This document shows positions 44,136 to 52,296 of a stretch of 64,000 nt of DNA, piece by piece. The position numbers and the translations under genes are program-made. How positions within the stretch are numbered: position 1 is the first letter of the stretch; each line of letters opens with the position of its first letter. This DNA comes from JBNRMR01 sp050942895 (lineage in GTDB: Bacteria > Bacillota > Clostridia > Christensenellales > UBA1750): positions 62,001 through 126,000 of the forward strand of contig JBMNOE010000001.1 in the NCBI GenBank assembly GCA_050942895.1, given 5' to 3'. The notes beneath the pieces were generated by a model that saw only the letters and a program-made list of their open reading frames with translations, ran no database searches and was not told where the DNA came from.

Positions 44136-45077
44136 CTATATCATGCTTATTTCGCTGGTTTTTTTCGATATTGTGTTGACCGTCATTATGATGAAGAAGT
44201 TTATTACATTCAGCAAAAGCCCTATGGCTGCTGTGTATGAGAACTTCGCCTGACCAAGCCCCACATTGTAGATGTAAAGGCCTATTATGTCGGAGGTGGG
44301 GATATTGCCGCTGGTTTGTAGCAAGAGCGCCTTTTGGGTGTTGCTGCTTAACATGCTTCCGCTGTTCAATATCAGCAGCATCATAGCTATGGGAATGATG
44401 CTGGGTATGTCTATATAGCGGATCTTCTGCAATATCGTAGCGCCGTCGATTGTGGCCGCCTCGTACATCTCCGGGTCGATGCTGGTCAGCGCCGCCAGAT
44501 AAACGATGGTGCCCCATCCGGCCCCCTGCCAGATTCCGCTGGCTATGAACACCGTGCGAAACCACTCCGGCGCTACCATGAAGAAGATGGACTTTCCGCC
44601 CAGGGCGACTATCAGTCTGTTTATGATTCCGTTGGTCGGGGAGAGGAACATATATATCATGCCGGCTATGACCACCGTTGATATGAAATGGGGAATGTAT
44701 ATGGCCGTTTGCGTAAACTTTTTCATTCTGGGATATTCAACCCTGTTCAGCAGCAGCGCCAGTATGATGGGCACGGGAAACCCCCATATAAGGCCGTAGA
44801 AGTTCAAAAGGAATGTGTTCACCAGCAGCCGCTTCCAGTAAAAGGAGCTAAAAAAAGTCCGGTAATGCTCCAAACCGACCCATCGGCTGCCCAAAATGCC
44901 CTGTACGGCCTTGTAATCACGAAAGGCGACCTGTATCCCGTACATTGGTAAATACTCGAATATGATTATGTAGGCCATGGCCGGCAGCAGCAACAGATAT
45001 ATCTGCCATTCACTTTCAAAGCGGCGCGCCAAAGAGATGGGTTTTTTGGGGAATGGTTTTATAGCCTTGTTCATCAT
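44136..45077 (-). CDS. Sugar ABC transporter permease, LplB type
   Basis: This permease of about 313 residues heads the second importer operon. It has the signature FEYLPMYGIQVAFRDYKA after the first membrane segment and the EAA loop YEAATIDGATILQKI. GGGTGA lies about nine bases before the ATG at 45077; a GTG at 45089 overlaps that signal and is less likely. A long leader of roughly 250 bases separates it from the conserved 68-bp upstream element. Confidence 0.87.
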   Translation of the reverse strand: MMNKAIKPFPKKPISLARRFESEWQIYLLLLPAMAYIIIFEYLPMYGIQVAFRDYKAVQGILGSRWVGLEHYRTFFSSFYWKRLLVNTFLLNFYGLIWGFPVPIILALLLNRVEYPRMKKFTQTAIYIPHFISTVVIAGMIYMFLSPTNGIINRLIVALGGKSIFFMVAPEWFRTVFIASGIWQGAGWGTIVYLAALTSIDPEMYEAATIDGATILQKIRYIDIPSIIPIAMMLLILNSGSMLSSNTQKALLLQTSGNIPTSDIIGLYIYNVGLGQAKFSYTAAIGLLLNVINFFIIMTVNTISKKTSEISMI

Positions 45078-45108
45078 GAAAAAATTCACCCGCTATTCTT
45101 AAAAATGG

Positions 45109-45168
45109 TTATATAAATCCCGGCGCAAAAACAAACTGCGCGCGGGGGATTTTCATGTTCATGAGCAT
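45109..45168 (-). other. Possible 19-codon leader peptide upstream of the LplB permease
   Basis: GAGGAG lies seven bases before an ATG that opens a 19-codon frame (MLMNMKIPRAQFVFAPGFI) ending in TAA. The frame overlaps a hairpin made from AAATCCC and GGGATTT plus GCGC pairs, and stops 32 bases before the permease ATG. A leader peptide that couples translation to the hairpin is possible, but chance cannot be excluded. Confidence 0.3.
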
Positions 45169-45338
45169 AAACAGGCTCCTCTTCGTTCGCCTGCCTTAAC
45201 GCATCCGCCCGGCGGCAATATTTATAGCCCTCCGGCACCTTCTTTGCTTTAATCAATTTTAAGCAAAGGAAGCGATGCAGTTTTCGCAATATAAAAAAAT
45301 ATTGTGTGCAAGCCCAATATAGTCGAGCGAATCCTTCG

Positions 45339-45406
45339 TGTAAATAGTAGGAATTTCCGCATATGCCTTTGTACAGCATTTTTTAATGCTCCGAATTTCC
45401 GGGCAT
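45339..45406 (-). promoter_or_regulatory. Conserved 68-bp upstream element, copy A (importer operon)
   Basis: This stretch matches 47754-47821 at 61 of 68 positions without gaps. It contains two GAATTTCCG boxes (45351-45359 and 45393-45401) exactly 42 bp apart. On the minus strand TACTAT (45344-45349) directly follows the proximal box and could be a -10. The rest of the 45090-45571 gap holds the leader, a CTTTGCTT hairpin near 45242-45268, and a terminator. Confidence 0.75.
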
Positions 45407-45532
45407 GTATATGATGCGATGCAAGCTTTACCATTTTTTGTTGATCCATGTGCTTCTTAGCGCCCCTTCAGCCATGGGCAACAGCAAGCCATAAATCAGC
45501 AGCGGAAAAAGAGCAAAAAAAGCGGAAAAAAA

Positions 45533-45558
45533 CCGCTCGTTCCGGATTGTACGAGCGG
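45533..45558 (-). terminator. Terminator of the sialidase-aldolase operon
   Basis: An 8-bp stem (CCGCTCGT with ACGAGCGG) closes a 10-nt loop. On the minus strand a run of seven T follows. It lies just past the aldolase stop. Confidence 0.85.
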
Positions 45559-45571
45559 CTCTTTCTATCAT

Positions 45572-46360
45572 TTACTTTTGGATAAGGGCGCGCATTCCCT
45601 CCGCAGTCCTGCGGGCGCCGTCACGTACGTAGCCACAATCATACCCCGCAAACAGCACCTGCGCTCCGCGCTCCATCCACTGACCCAGCGCCTGCGGATC
45701 ATAGCCCAGGGACACGCCAAAGGGGCGGCCGGCCCGCACCAGCTTGGCGGCTAAGGCATCATAGATCGCTATCATTTCCGGCGCGTCTATCGCTCCCAAC
45801 ATTCCGGCAGAGCCGGACAGATCGTTGGGGCCGACGATGAAAAGGTCTATACCCTCCAGCTCAGCGATGGCTTCAATATCCGCCACCGCTCCCATATTTT
45901 CGATCTGTACCGCCCGCAGCATCTTGCCTGCCTTGCCAAGCAGATATTCCTTTTGAGAAAACTCGCCAAATCCCGCTGCCCGCTGTGGCCCGTAGCCACG
46001 AATCCCTTTCGGAGGGTATTCGCAGGCGGAAACGGCGCGTTTGGCGTCAGTCAGATCCAAAATGTTAGGGAAAAGCAAAATATCCGGCCCCATGTCCAGA
46101 ATGGGCTTTGCCAAGGCTGGGCTGTTCCATGTGATGCGCACCAGAGAGCAAGCGCCGCCTGCGCGTACGGCGATCACATTGTTGAGGACATCCATTCTGT
46201 CAAGCGGCGCATGCTCCATGTCGATCCAAACGATGTCGTAGTCCATGGAGGCCATCAGTTCCGTGAGCATTGGAGAGCCGCAGAATATATGCGTCCCAAT
46301 GATCATTTCCCCCGCAGCAAGCTTATTGCGCAGCCATTCGGCGTCTTTTCTTTCCGTCAT
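45572..46360 (-). CDS. HpcH/HpaI family aldolase
   Basis: Class II pyruvate-type aldolases of this family split or form 2-keto-3-deoxy sugar acids and related compounds. The 262-residue protein has the metal and substrate motifs DIVWIDMEHAP, LVRITWNSPA, GIRGYGPQRA, VQIENMGA and GPNDLSGS in canonical order. ATG 46360 lies a few bases after the sialidase-like gene stop, so the two form an operon. In this locus it could process a keto-acid sugar released from the imported glycan; the substrate is not known. Confidence 0.87.
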   Translation of the reverse strand: MTERKDAEWLRNKLAAGEMIIGTHIFCGSPMLTELMASMDYDIVWIDMEHAPLDRMDVLNNVIAVRAGGACSLVRITWNSPALAKPILDMGPDILLFPNILDLTDAKRAVSACEYPPKGIRGYGPQRAAGFGEFSQKEYLLGKAGKMLRAVQIENMGAVADIEAIAELEGIDLFIVGPNDLSGSAGMLGAIDAPEMIAIYDALAAKLVRAGRPFGVSLGYDPQALGQWMERGAQVLFAGYDCGYVRDGARRTAEGMRALIQK

Positions 46361-46364
46361 ATGA

Positions 46365-47693
46365 TCAACCCTCAGGCGTGAGTTCATCGAGGAGCTCCGC
46401 CGGAATCTCTTTTCCTAAGATATAATATTTCCTGTCCGGATACCAGATCATATTTTTGCCGTGCCATTGGGTGATGGCTGTGTATAGCGGCGCCGTTGAG
46501 CTTTTCTTGCGTGCGCCTACAGCCACGTCGTCCGAGTCCATAAAAAGATGGGGCTTGCCGAAGCGGATAGGTTGCTCATCGTCGGCCTTATACACGCCTA
46601 CCATAAAAAACAGCGGATTTCTGCAAATATTCCCTGCCCAACGCTCTGCCGGCTCAGCAAAAAGATCGTAACCCAGGCGCTTTCCGGGGTTGTTATAGGT
46701 CAAGCAGAGGTAACGACCGTCCTCCAGACGATATATGGGGCAGGGACCGAGGGGATGCGGAACTGGCTGGCCGTCAAAGCCATTGAGAGGCGCAGCCTCC
46801 CGCCATGCGCTTTTCTCGTATACCGTGTAATAGATATTTCCGGTCATAGTGCGCATGGTTGCAAACAATCTGCCGTCCGGCAAGAGCACAGGGGCCGGTT
46901 CCTGCGCCACAATGGTATGGGGGCGCGACTTGTCCGGAACTTCCAGTCCGTCCGTGGGCGAAATTGTGACCCGGACATCCTCAGGCTCCGGATTATCGTC
47001 CAGGTTTTCAAAGCGCAGAAAGGCAGCGCGTGAATCATTGTGAGGATAAGGGAGCCTGTCCGGCTTGACAGCGGGGCTGGTTTCGATGGTTATACCGACT
47101 ATATACTTTCCCTCCGCATCCCGAATGGGCGTTTGGAAGCACCACCAGTTTTTGTTAATCGATGGATCGGGATGATCATAGCGACCACGGGGCAACGGGG
47201 CAATGCCCGGTTTGGACCAGGTGTGTCCGTCATCTTCGGAATACATCAGCGCCAATTCGCCGGACGCCGCGCGCGGCAAGTCCCCACGATCGGTCTCTTG
47301 AATAAAAAAGATATACAGACGGCCACTCTTTGTATACATGGGAAAGCCCCACGAGCTTTGCCTGTCCTCTTTCGTCATCGCGCCGGCGATAACCTTGGTA
47401 CCGCTCCAGTTGACGCCGTCACCGCTGCGGGCGATTACAATGCGATTATCGCCAAAGGCCTCCTTCGTGCTCTGCGTCCACACTGCCAATAGCTCACTTT
47501 CATCGAATGTAGGTATCACGGCCAGCACGCAGTTATCGCAATCGTTTCCCATGTCCTTTTCCGGAATGTATATCTTGGCGTCAGGCTGGGTGCGCGCCCA
47601 TTCGTTTGCGGGATCCCCAAATGGAATTCCTTCGGTCACCTTGCCAAAAGGGTAGCCCCTTTCTATCAGCTCTTTTCTGGAAGGTAGTTTCAT
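46365..47693 (-). CDS. Sialidase/BNR-repeat family protein
   Basis: The 442-residue protein looks like a six-bladed beta-propeller with Asp-box repeats: SEDDGHTWS is a full S-x-D-x-G-x-T-W box, and SGDGVNWS is a weaker one. It lacks a signal peptide, so it would act in the cytoplasm on imported material. Family members include exo-sialidases but also other glycosidases, and I cannot confirm the sialidase Arg triad. AAAGGAGG precedes the ATG. It is the first gene of a two-gene operon with the aldolase, under copy B of the conserved element. Confidence 0.75.
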   Translation of the reverse strand: MKLPSRKELIERGYPFGKVTEGIPFGDPANEWARTQPDAKIYIPEKDMGNDCDNCVLAVIPTFDESELLAVWTQSTKEAFGDNRIVIARSGDGVNWSGTKVIAGAMTKEDRQSSWGFPMYTKSGRLYIFFIQETDRGDLPRAASGELALMYSEDDGHTWSKPGIAPLPRGRYDHPDPSINKNWWCFQTPIRDAEGKYIVGITIETSPAVKPDRLPYPHNDSRAAFLRFENLDDNPEPEDVRVTISPTDGLEVPDKSRPHTIVAQEPAPVLLPDGRLFATMRTMTGNIYYTVYEKSAWREAAPLNGFDGQPVPHPLGPCPIYRLEDGRYLCLTYNNPGKRLGYDLFAEPAERWAGNICRNPLFFMVGVYKADDEQPIRFGKPHLFMDSDDVAVGARKKSSTAPLYTAITQWHGKNMIWYPDRKYYILGKEIPAELLDELTPEG

Positions 47694-47753
47694 GCGCTTG
47701 TCCTCCTTTACTTTTATTTCTGTAATATCAACTTTAGTTGGCTATGCCCAGCA

Positions 47754-47821
47754 TGTAAATAGTAAGAATTTCCGAATATGCCTTTGTGCAGCCTTTTTCA
47801 ATGCTCCGAATTTTCGTGCAT
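47754..47821 (-). promoter_or_regulatory. Conserved 68-bp upstream element, copy B (sialidase-aldolase operon)
   Basis: This is the second copy of the element at 45339-45406. Its boxes are GAATTTCCG (47766-47774) and GAATTTTCG (47808-47816), again 42 bp apart, and TACTAT on the minus strand lies at 47759-47764. The start codon is 60 bases away. The remaining 47694-48061 gap carries two terminators and no gene. Confidence 0.75.
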
Positions 47822-47879
47822 AGGAAATGAAAGTCATTTAGAATGGTGTGACGCTCATAAAAAGAAAAATAAAAAAAAG

Positions 47880-47909
47880 TCGCCGCAAACCTGATAAAGT
47901 TCGCGGCGA
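47880..47909 (-). terminator. Terminator downstream of the tRNA operon
   Basis: An 11-bp stem with one mismatch (TCGCCGCAAAC with GTTCGCGGCGA) closes an 8-nt loop; on the minus strand eight T and further T-rich sequence follow. It would catch transcripts running past the tRNA genes. Confidence 0.8.
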
Positions 47910-48022
47910 TGCGGATGCGCCATGGCGTTAACGGCGAAAAAGAAATTCCGCACCGGCCATTGGCGGCAAGCTTGGGCGGTCCGTAAAAACCGAAGCGGGT
48001 TAAAAGTGGATTTCAAAATAAA

Positions 48023-48059
48023 AGGAACCCCCTAAAAATGCTTGCGCATGGGGATTCCT
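48023..48059 (-). terminator. First terminator after the tRNA cluster
   Basis: The stem pairs AGGAATCCCC with GGGGTTCCTT on the minus strand, followed by TTATTTTG. It begins two bases past the 3' end of tRNA-Cys. Confidence 0.75.
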
Positions 48060-48061
48060 AT

Positions 48062-48136
48062 TGGAGGCGCCAACCGGATTTGAACCGGTGAATCAAGGTT
48101 TTGCAGACCTTTGCCTTACCGCTTGGCTATGGCGCC
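48062..48136 (-). tRNA. tRNA-Cys (GCA)
   Basis: The minus strand folds into a cloverleaf with a GGCGCCA/GGCGCC acceptor stem and the T-loop GGTTCAAATCC. The anticodon GCA sits in CTGCAAA. An encoded CCA end is present. It is the last of five tRNA genes. Confidence 0.95.
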
Positions 48137-48196
48137 ATGTCAGGCTGTTAAATAAAACCGCAAAGGAAATTAAATCCTTCGCGGCTTTATTTCCAG

Positions 48197-48271
48197 TGGA
48201 GCGGTAGACGAGACTTGAACTCGCGACATCCACCTTGGCAAGGTGGCACTCTACCACTGAGCTACTACCGC
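48197..48271 (-). tRNA. tRNA-Gly (GCC)
   Basis: The acceptor stem pairs GCGGTAG with CTACCGC. The T-loop reads GAGTTCAAGTCTC, and the anticodon GCC lies in TTGCCAA. CCA is encoded. Confidence 0.95.
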
Positions 48272-48272
48272 A

Positions 48273-48348
48273 TGGTGCCTTGGGGCGGAATCGAACCACC
48301 GACACGTAGATTTTCAGTCTACTGCTCTACCGACTGAGCTACCAAGGC
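48273..48348 (-). tRNA. tRNA-Phe (GAA)
   Basis: The acceptor stem pairs GCCTTGG with CCAAGGC. The D-arm is GCTCAGTCGGTAGAGC, the anticodon GAA lies in CTGAAAA, and CCA is encoded. One base separates it from tRNA-Gly. Confidence 0.95.
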
Positions 48349-48425
48349 TGGCGACCCGGAAGGGACTCGAACCCTCGACATCCAGCGTGACAGGCTGGCA
48401 TTCTAACCAACTGAACTACCGGGCC
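48349..48425 (-). tRNA. tRNA-Asp (GTC)
   Basis: The acceptor stem pairs GGCCCGG with CCGGGTC, with one G-T wobble. The anticodon GTC lies in CTGTCAC, the T-loop is GGGTTCGAGTCCC, and CCA is encoded. It abuts tRNA-Phe. Confidence 0.95.
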
Positions 48426-48443
48426 ACTTTAGCAGCAAAGTCT

Positions 48444-48519
48444 TGGTGGGAGCAACAGGGCTCGAACCTGTGACCCCCTGCTTGTAAGGCAGGTGCTCTC
48501 CCAGCTGAGCTATGCTCCC
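48444..48519 (-). tRNA. tRNA-Val (TAC)
   Basis: The acceptor stem pairs GGGAGCA with TGCTCCC. The anticodon TAC lies in CTTACAA, the T-loop is AGGTTCGAGCCCT, and CCA is encoded. It is the first gene of the cluster behind its promoter. Confidence 0.95.
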
Positions 48520-48540
48520 CTGTGCCTTGCCGCGTTGATT

Positions 48541-48569
48541 AATATACTATACTTTCCCGCGCCTGTCAA
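48541..48569 (-). promoter_or_regulatory. Promoter of the five-gene tRNA operon
   Basis: On the minus strand TTGACA and TATATT are separated by 17 bp, about 21 bases before tRNA-Val. The order transcribed is Val-Asp-Phe-Gly-Cys. Confidence 0.85.
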
Positions 48570-48684
48570 GGCTTTTCGGTGTTTTTCTTACAATGTCTTT
48601 ACAGAATCACAACATTTTCTCATGCCGCCATTTATAAGTGTACACAAGCAAAAACAAGCAAAAAACAGGCATGTCCAGTATCCT

Positions 48685-49383
48685 CTACTCCTCTGCCTGC
48701 CCCTCCTGAACACGGCGAGTGTATCTTTTGTTCAGCCAGATTCCCAAAAGACCGATGGCGCCGGTCATGGCGAATATCGCTATGGTCAGCACCCAGTTTT
48801 CGTTCATTATGGACGCCCCCGCCCAAGTGGAGGTTACCACCGAGGGTATTCTCGCCAGAGTGGCGATCATAAAAAATCGAAACGGGTTTATCCGCGTCAG
48901 CCCCACGGCATATGTCAGCACATCCTTGGGCGTTCCGGGGATTAAAAACAATATAAATGTGACCGATTCAAGCCGCGCCTGGTTCTTTAAAAACCTGAAG
49001 CTTTCAAGCTTTTCACGGGACACAAAAAGCGTGATGAACTTTTCCTTGAACACCTTTACCAGCAAAAACACCAGCACGGTGCCTATGAGTATCCCCAAAA
49101 GGCAGGTGAAAAGGCCGCCCCATGTGCCGAAAAGATAGCCTGCGATGACTTCAACAGGCTCGCCCGGCAAAACTGCAACCACTATCTGCAAAACCTGTAT
49201 GCCCAAAAGCAGCAGCCAGCCGCCGAAGCCCATTTGGGATACCCTTTCCTTAAGAGCGTCCCTGCCATCCTCCTGCATCAAAGACATCATCCACGGCCAC
49301 ATGATCACCGTCAGGTAAACCATACCGGCCACAAAAATGGCCAGTATTATCGATCCCGTAATCTTTTTTGCCCTGTCAGACAT
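48685..49383 (-). CDS. TVP38/TMEM64 family membrane protein
   Basis: The 232-residue protein has an N-terminal membrane segment and about four further ones, with the VTT/SNARE-associated domain features VAVLPGEPVEVIAGYLFG and FILFLIPGTPKDVLTYAVG. Members of the wider DedA/VTT superfamily act as lipid scramblases or flippases; the precise role here is unknown. It is monocistronic, between the tRNA operon and the RNase P RNA gene. Confidence 0.88.
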   Translation of the reverse strand: MSDRAKKITGSIILAIFVAGMVYLTVIMWPWMMSLMQEDGRDALKERVSQMGFGGWLLLLGIQVLQIVVAVLPGEPVEVIAGYLFGTWGGLFTCLLGILIGTVLVFLLVKVFKEKFITLFVSREKLESFRFLKNQARLESVTFILFLIPGTPKDVLTYAVGLTRINPFRFFMIATLARIPSVVTSTWAGASIMNENWVLTIAIFAMTGAIGLLGIWLNKRYTRRVQEGQAEE

Positions 49384-49460
49384 GCGCTAATTTTCTCCTG
49401 AAGGAAATTTGTTTTTTCCACATGTTTTTTAAATTTTTATAACTTTTATTAATAGAAAAA

Positions 49461-49817
49461 CCATGAGACGGGCCGTAAGCCGAGTTCTGTCGTGAACGGC
49501 CATCTATCTAGGCGAATCGTTACCGATACGCTCAAGCGATTACATGAAGCGCGACGAGCAGCCGCATATGCTCCCATATCAATCTTGCACCGGACGGGGT
49601 TTACATGGCCGGCAAGTCGCCTTGCCGCCGGTGGGCTTTTACTCCGCCTTTCCACCTGAACCACCCCGCAAGCGAAAGCTTCGCCTGCGCAGCGGTTGTT
49701 TATTTCTGTTGCACTTTCCCTGAAGTCGCCTTCGCCGGGAGTTACCCGGCGCCCTGCTCTGTGGTGCTCGGACTTTCCTCGCGCCATTTGGCACGCGGCC
49801 GTTTGGCCCGCTCATGG
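49461..49817 (-). ncRNA. rnpB: RNase P RNA, type A
   Basis: RNase P RNA is the catalytic RNA that trims tRNA 5' ends. The minus strand has the universal 5' block GAGGAAAGTCCGAGC, the loop region ending in GGTGCAAG-type sequence, and the 3' block GAACTCGGCTTACGGCCC. Terminal helix P1 pairs CCATGAGCGGG with CCCGTCTCATGG, giving ends near 49817 and 49461 and a length of about 357 nt. A TATAAT (49851-49856) lies upstream on the minus strand, but no clear -35 was seen. Open frames inside are coincidental. Confidence 0.95.
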
Positions 49818-49886
49818 TTTATCATCTGGCTGATTGGCCTTATTACAGCATTATAACGTTAAAGGCCCAAGAATGTTTCTGGTTTT

Positions 49887-50597
49887 TTATTCCTTTACAT
49901 AAAGAATCCTTCCGCAGGTTTCGCACTCCACAATGGATGTGCCCTTCCTTGCATTGCTGACTATAAGGGCAGGCAGCGCCATATTGCAGCCCCCGCACTG
50001 ATCGCCCACCAGCATTGCCATGGGCGGCTTGCAGCGCTTTTTTATGATCTTATAGCGGCTGATTATCTCCGGTGCAATCTCCGGTGCAATCTTGTCCCTT
50101 TCCGCCTCCAGCTTATCCAGCTCCTGCTTTTGCACCTTATATACGGCGTCATACTCCTTCATAAGGCCGGAATATTCCGCCTTTGCCTTTGCCGCATTTG
50201 CCCTGGCGCTGCGAAGATCAACTGTCAGCTGGCCCGCGTCCTTTGTCAGCGTCTCAAGCCTGCGCTCCAGCGCGCCCAGCCTGCCTATAAGCTCGCCCAG
50301 GCCGTTTATGGCCTCGCGCACCTGGCTGGCCGTTTCGAAGCTATCATCTTTTAAATCCGCCGTGCTGGCCTCTATCTTTTCTTTTATAAGCTCATACTGG
50401 GCTCGCACGCCGATAATTCCCTTATTTGTTTTGTCTGTATTGGTTTCCACTGCTCTCATAGCGCTTTGCTGGTCGCTGTAATATTTCTTTAAGGCCAGCA
50501 GCTTGCGGCGCATCGGAAACTGCCTTATCTGTGAATCATATCCGTCCACCTTCTGGTCAGCTTCCTGATACCTCCATAAAGCATCCAAATTACTCAT
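49887..50597 (-). CDS. Coiled-coil C4 zinc-ribbon protein
   Basis: The 236-residue protein is mainly a long coiled coil (about residues 10-175) followed by a C-terminal zinc ribbon with CGGC and CETCG cysteine pairs (CGGCNMALP, ECETCGRILY). Similar proteins sit next to nif3-trmK genes in many Firmicutes; function is poorly known, with nucleic-acid binding suspected. AGGGAGGAAT precedes the ATG at 50597. A 12-bp tandem duplication gives IAPEIAPE near residue 180. It is the last gene after nif3 and trmK. Confidence 0.8.
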   Translation of the reverse strand: MSNLDALWRYQEADQKVDGYDSQIRQFPMRRKLLALKKYYSDQQSAMRAVETNTDKTNKGIIGVRAQYELIKEKIEASTADLKDDSFETASQVREAINGLGELIGRLGALERRLETLTKDAGQLTVDLRSARANAAKAKAEYSGLMKEYDAVYKVQKQELDKLEAERDKIAPEIAPEIISRYKIIKKRCKPPMAMLVGDQCGGCNMALPALIVSNARKGTSIVECETCGRILYVKE

Positions 50598-50670
50598 GCC
50601 ATTCCTCCCTGCTGCCATTATGCCTTTGGCATTGCTGGCGATCTATACTGTTTCTTCCGTGCTCTTCACT

Positions 50671-51435
50671 TCATCTGAGTTCCTTCGTGTACATACCATC
50701 AGCGATAAAATACTCGATTGTATATTGTATCAAATTTTCATGGGTTTGTAAATATTGCTTTAGTCCCGGCAGGGCGGGAAGCTCCGATTCTCTGTGCCCG
50801 CAGGTGATGACGCTCACACCCCGCTCGATATATTCCGTAAGCTGGTGGTATTTAAGCTCCCCGCAGATGTAAACATCCGCACCGCCGGCAATTACCGCCT
50901 TCATTTCGTCGTTGCCGCTGCCTGCGCACACAGCGATTTTGCTCACCTTCCCACCGCCAAAGATATTCACATACGGCGAGCTGATACTCTTTGAAAGGCC
51001 CTGCGCAAGCTGCTCCACAGTCGTTTCTTTGATATCTGCGAATGCAATAAAGCCCTGCTGCACCGTCATTTCTGCGCCGGCCGCCATGGCCAGAGCCCTG
51101 CTGGTGCCGATTTTGCAGGCGTCAAAGTTGGTGTGGGCGCAGTAAAGGCTAATCCCGTTTTTTATTATCTTCTCGACGATCCTGCCCAGGGGCTCATCGG
51201 CTGTCAGATTCATTATCGGCTCAAAAAACACCGGATGATGGGCGATTATCAGCTGCGCGCCTTGGGAAATTGCGAAATCGGCCACCCTGGCATTCACATC
51301 CAGGGCCAGTACCGCCCTTTTAACTTGCCGCTCCATCGAGCCCAGCAAAAGGCCGCAGTTGTCGCCGGGTACACAGGTGTCAAGGGGAGCCAGATCCTCA
51401 ATCACCCGGGCAATATCCTTCACTTTGCAAGCCAT
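50671..51435 (-). CDS. Nif3-like dinuclear metal centre protein
   Basis: The 254-residue protein belongs to the NIF3/DUF34 family that forms toroidal hexamers with two metal ions per subunit. The metal-site contexts are visible: IIAHHPVFF, CAHTNFDA and the C-terminal ITCGHRESE. It lacks the central PII-like insertion found in longer members such as B. subtilis YqfO. Function is unsettled, with roles suggested in GTP cyclohydrolase-like chemistry. A strong AGGAGG precedes the ATG, which overlaps the end of trmK by 16 bases. Confidence 0.88.
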   Translation of the reverse strand: MACKVKDIARVIEDLAPLDTCVPGDNCGLLLGSMERQVKRAVLALDVNARVADFAISQGAQLIIAHHPVFFEPIMNLTADEPLGRIVEKIIKNGISLYCAHTNFDACKIGTSRALAMAAGAEMTVQQGFIAFADIKETTVEQLAQGLSKSISSPYVNIFGGGKVSKIAVCAGSGNDEMKAVIAGGADVYICGELKYHQLTEYIERGVSVITCGHRESELPALPGLKQYLQTHENLIQYTIEYFIADGMYTKELR

Positions 51436-52106
51436 GACTTTGCCTCCTTCATTATTTTCAGTTCGCTTAAAATGGGGACGCTGTCCTGGGGGTCGTCCTT
51501 CGCGCCCTCAAGCGCTCTTTCCAGCAGCATGATCTGCCTTTGAACATAGCGCCCCAATATCTCGGGCTTTTGCCTGAGCAGCACGGGCCCCAGAAGTTCC
51601 TCCGCTTTTGAAAGCTGCATTTCCCCGGCCGACAGCTTAATCACCTGGTAAAAGCGGCCGTTATCAAAGACCATCCTCTCGTCATCTATGCCGTAGCCCA
51701 TTTTCTGCAATGCCCTGCGCAAAAAGGCGATCTCCGTGTTGGGCTGAACCACGGTTTTGCTCTGCAAGAGCGGCGCCCTTTCAAGTATTTCAGCCACCGC
51801 GATCCCGCCCATGCCGCTGATGCAAACAGCATCGCCCTCGCCGGGGCTTTCGCCCTCAAGGCCGTCCGCCACCCGAAATGACGCCTTTTCCAGCAACCCG
51901 CTTTCCTGCGCATTTAAAAATGCTTTTTCAAGGGCGGGCGCGCTGATGTCGCTAAACTTTATCCGCTTTGCAAGGCCTCTTTTCACCAGCTCCAACGACA
52001 TATAGCCATGGTCGCAGCCCACATCGTATATGTTATTGCATTGGCCGATGAGCTCGATTATTGCCTCCAGTCTTGCCCCCGGCTTCCTTTCTCTTTTTCC
52101 CCTCAT
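51420..52106 (-). CDS. trmK: tRNA (adenine(22)-N(1))-methyltransferase
   Basis: TrmK methylates A22 in the D-arm of tRNAs using S-adenosylmethionine. The protein of about 228 residues has the SAM-binding motif IYDVGCDHGYMSLEL near residue 25, the motif AVCISGMGG (catalytic-core region) and QPNTEIAFLRRAL. The start is uncertain: ATG 52106 gives the expected family length, while TTG 52127 lies too close to an AGGGG. It overlaps nif3; the pair trmK-nif3 behind rpoD is standard in Firmicutes. Confidence 0.88.
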   Translation of the reverse strand: MRGKRERKPGARLEAIIELIGQCNNIYDVGCDHGYMSLELVKRGLAKRIKFSDISAPALEKAFLNAQESGLLEKASFRVADGLEGESPGEGDAVCISGMGGIAVAEILERAPLLQSKTVVQPNTEIAFLRRALQKMGYGIDDERMVFDNGRFYQVIKLSAGEMQLSKAEELLGPVLLRQKPEILGRYVQRQIMLLERALEGAKDDPQDSVPILSELKIMKEAKSWLAK

Positions 52107-52296
52107 CACAGCGTCCACAACCGGCAAGACCCCTTTTCCCCGCAGCTTTTTATTTCTAATCGTTTTTTATTGATCAAGATACAATCATAAGGTGCGAAGA
52201 ATATCTCCCCGCACCCGATCACATGCATACATGCAAACTATTCTTTCTTAGCCCGCTTTCTTTTCCCGCCTTCTTGGTCCATGCCTTCCCGGGAAA

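Noticed and set aside
36545..47693. Standard sialic acid (nan) operon
   Set aside because: nanA, nanE and nanK are missing, and the sialidase-like protein cannot be confirmed as an exo-sialidase by motif.
49449..49787. Open frame of 112 codons on the minus strand
   Set aside because: It lies within the RNase P RNA gene, whose conserved blocks and terminal helix explain the sequence.
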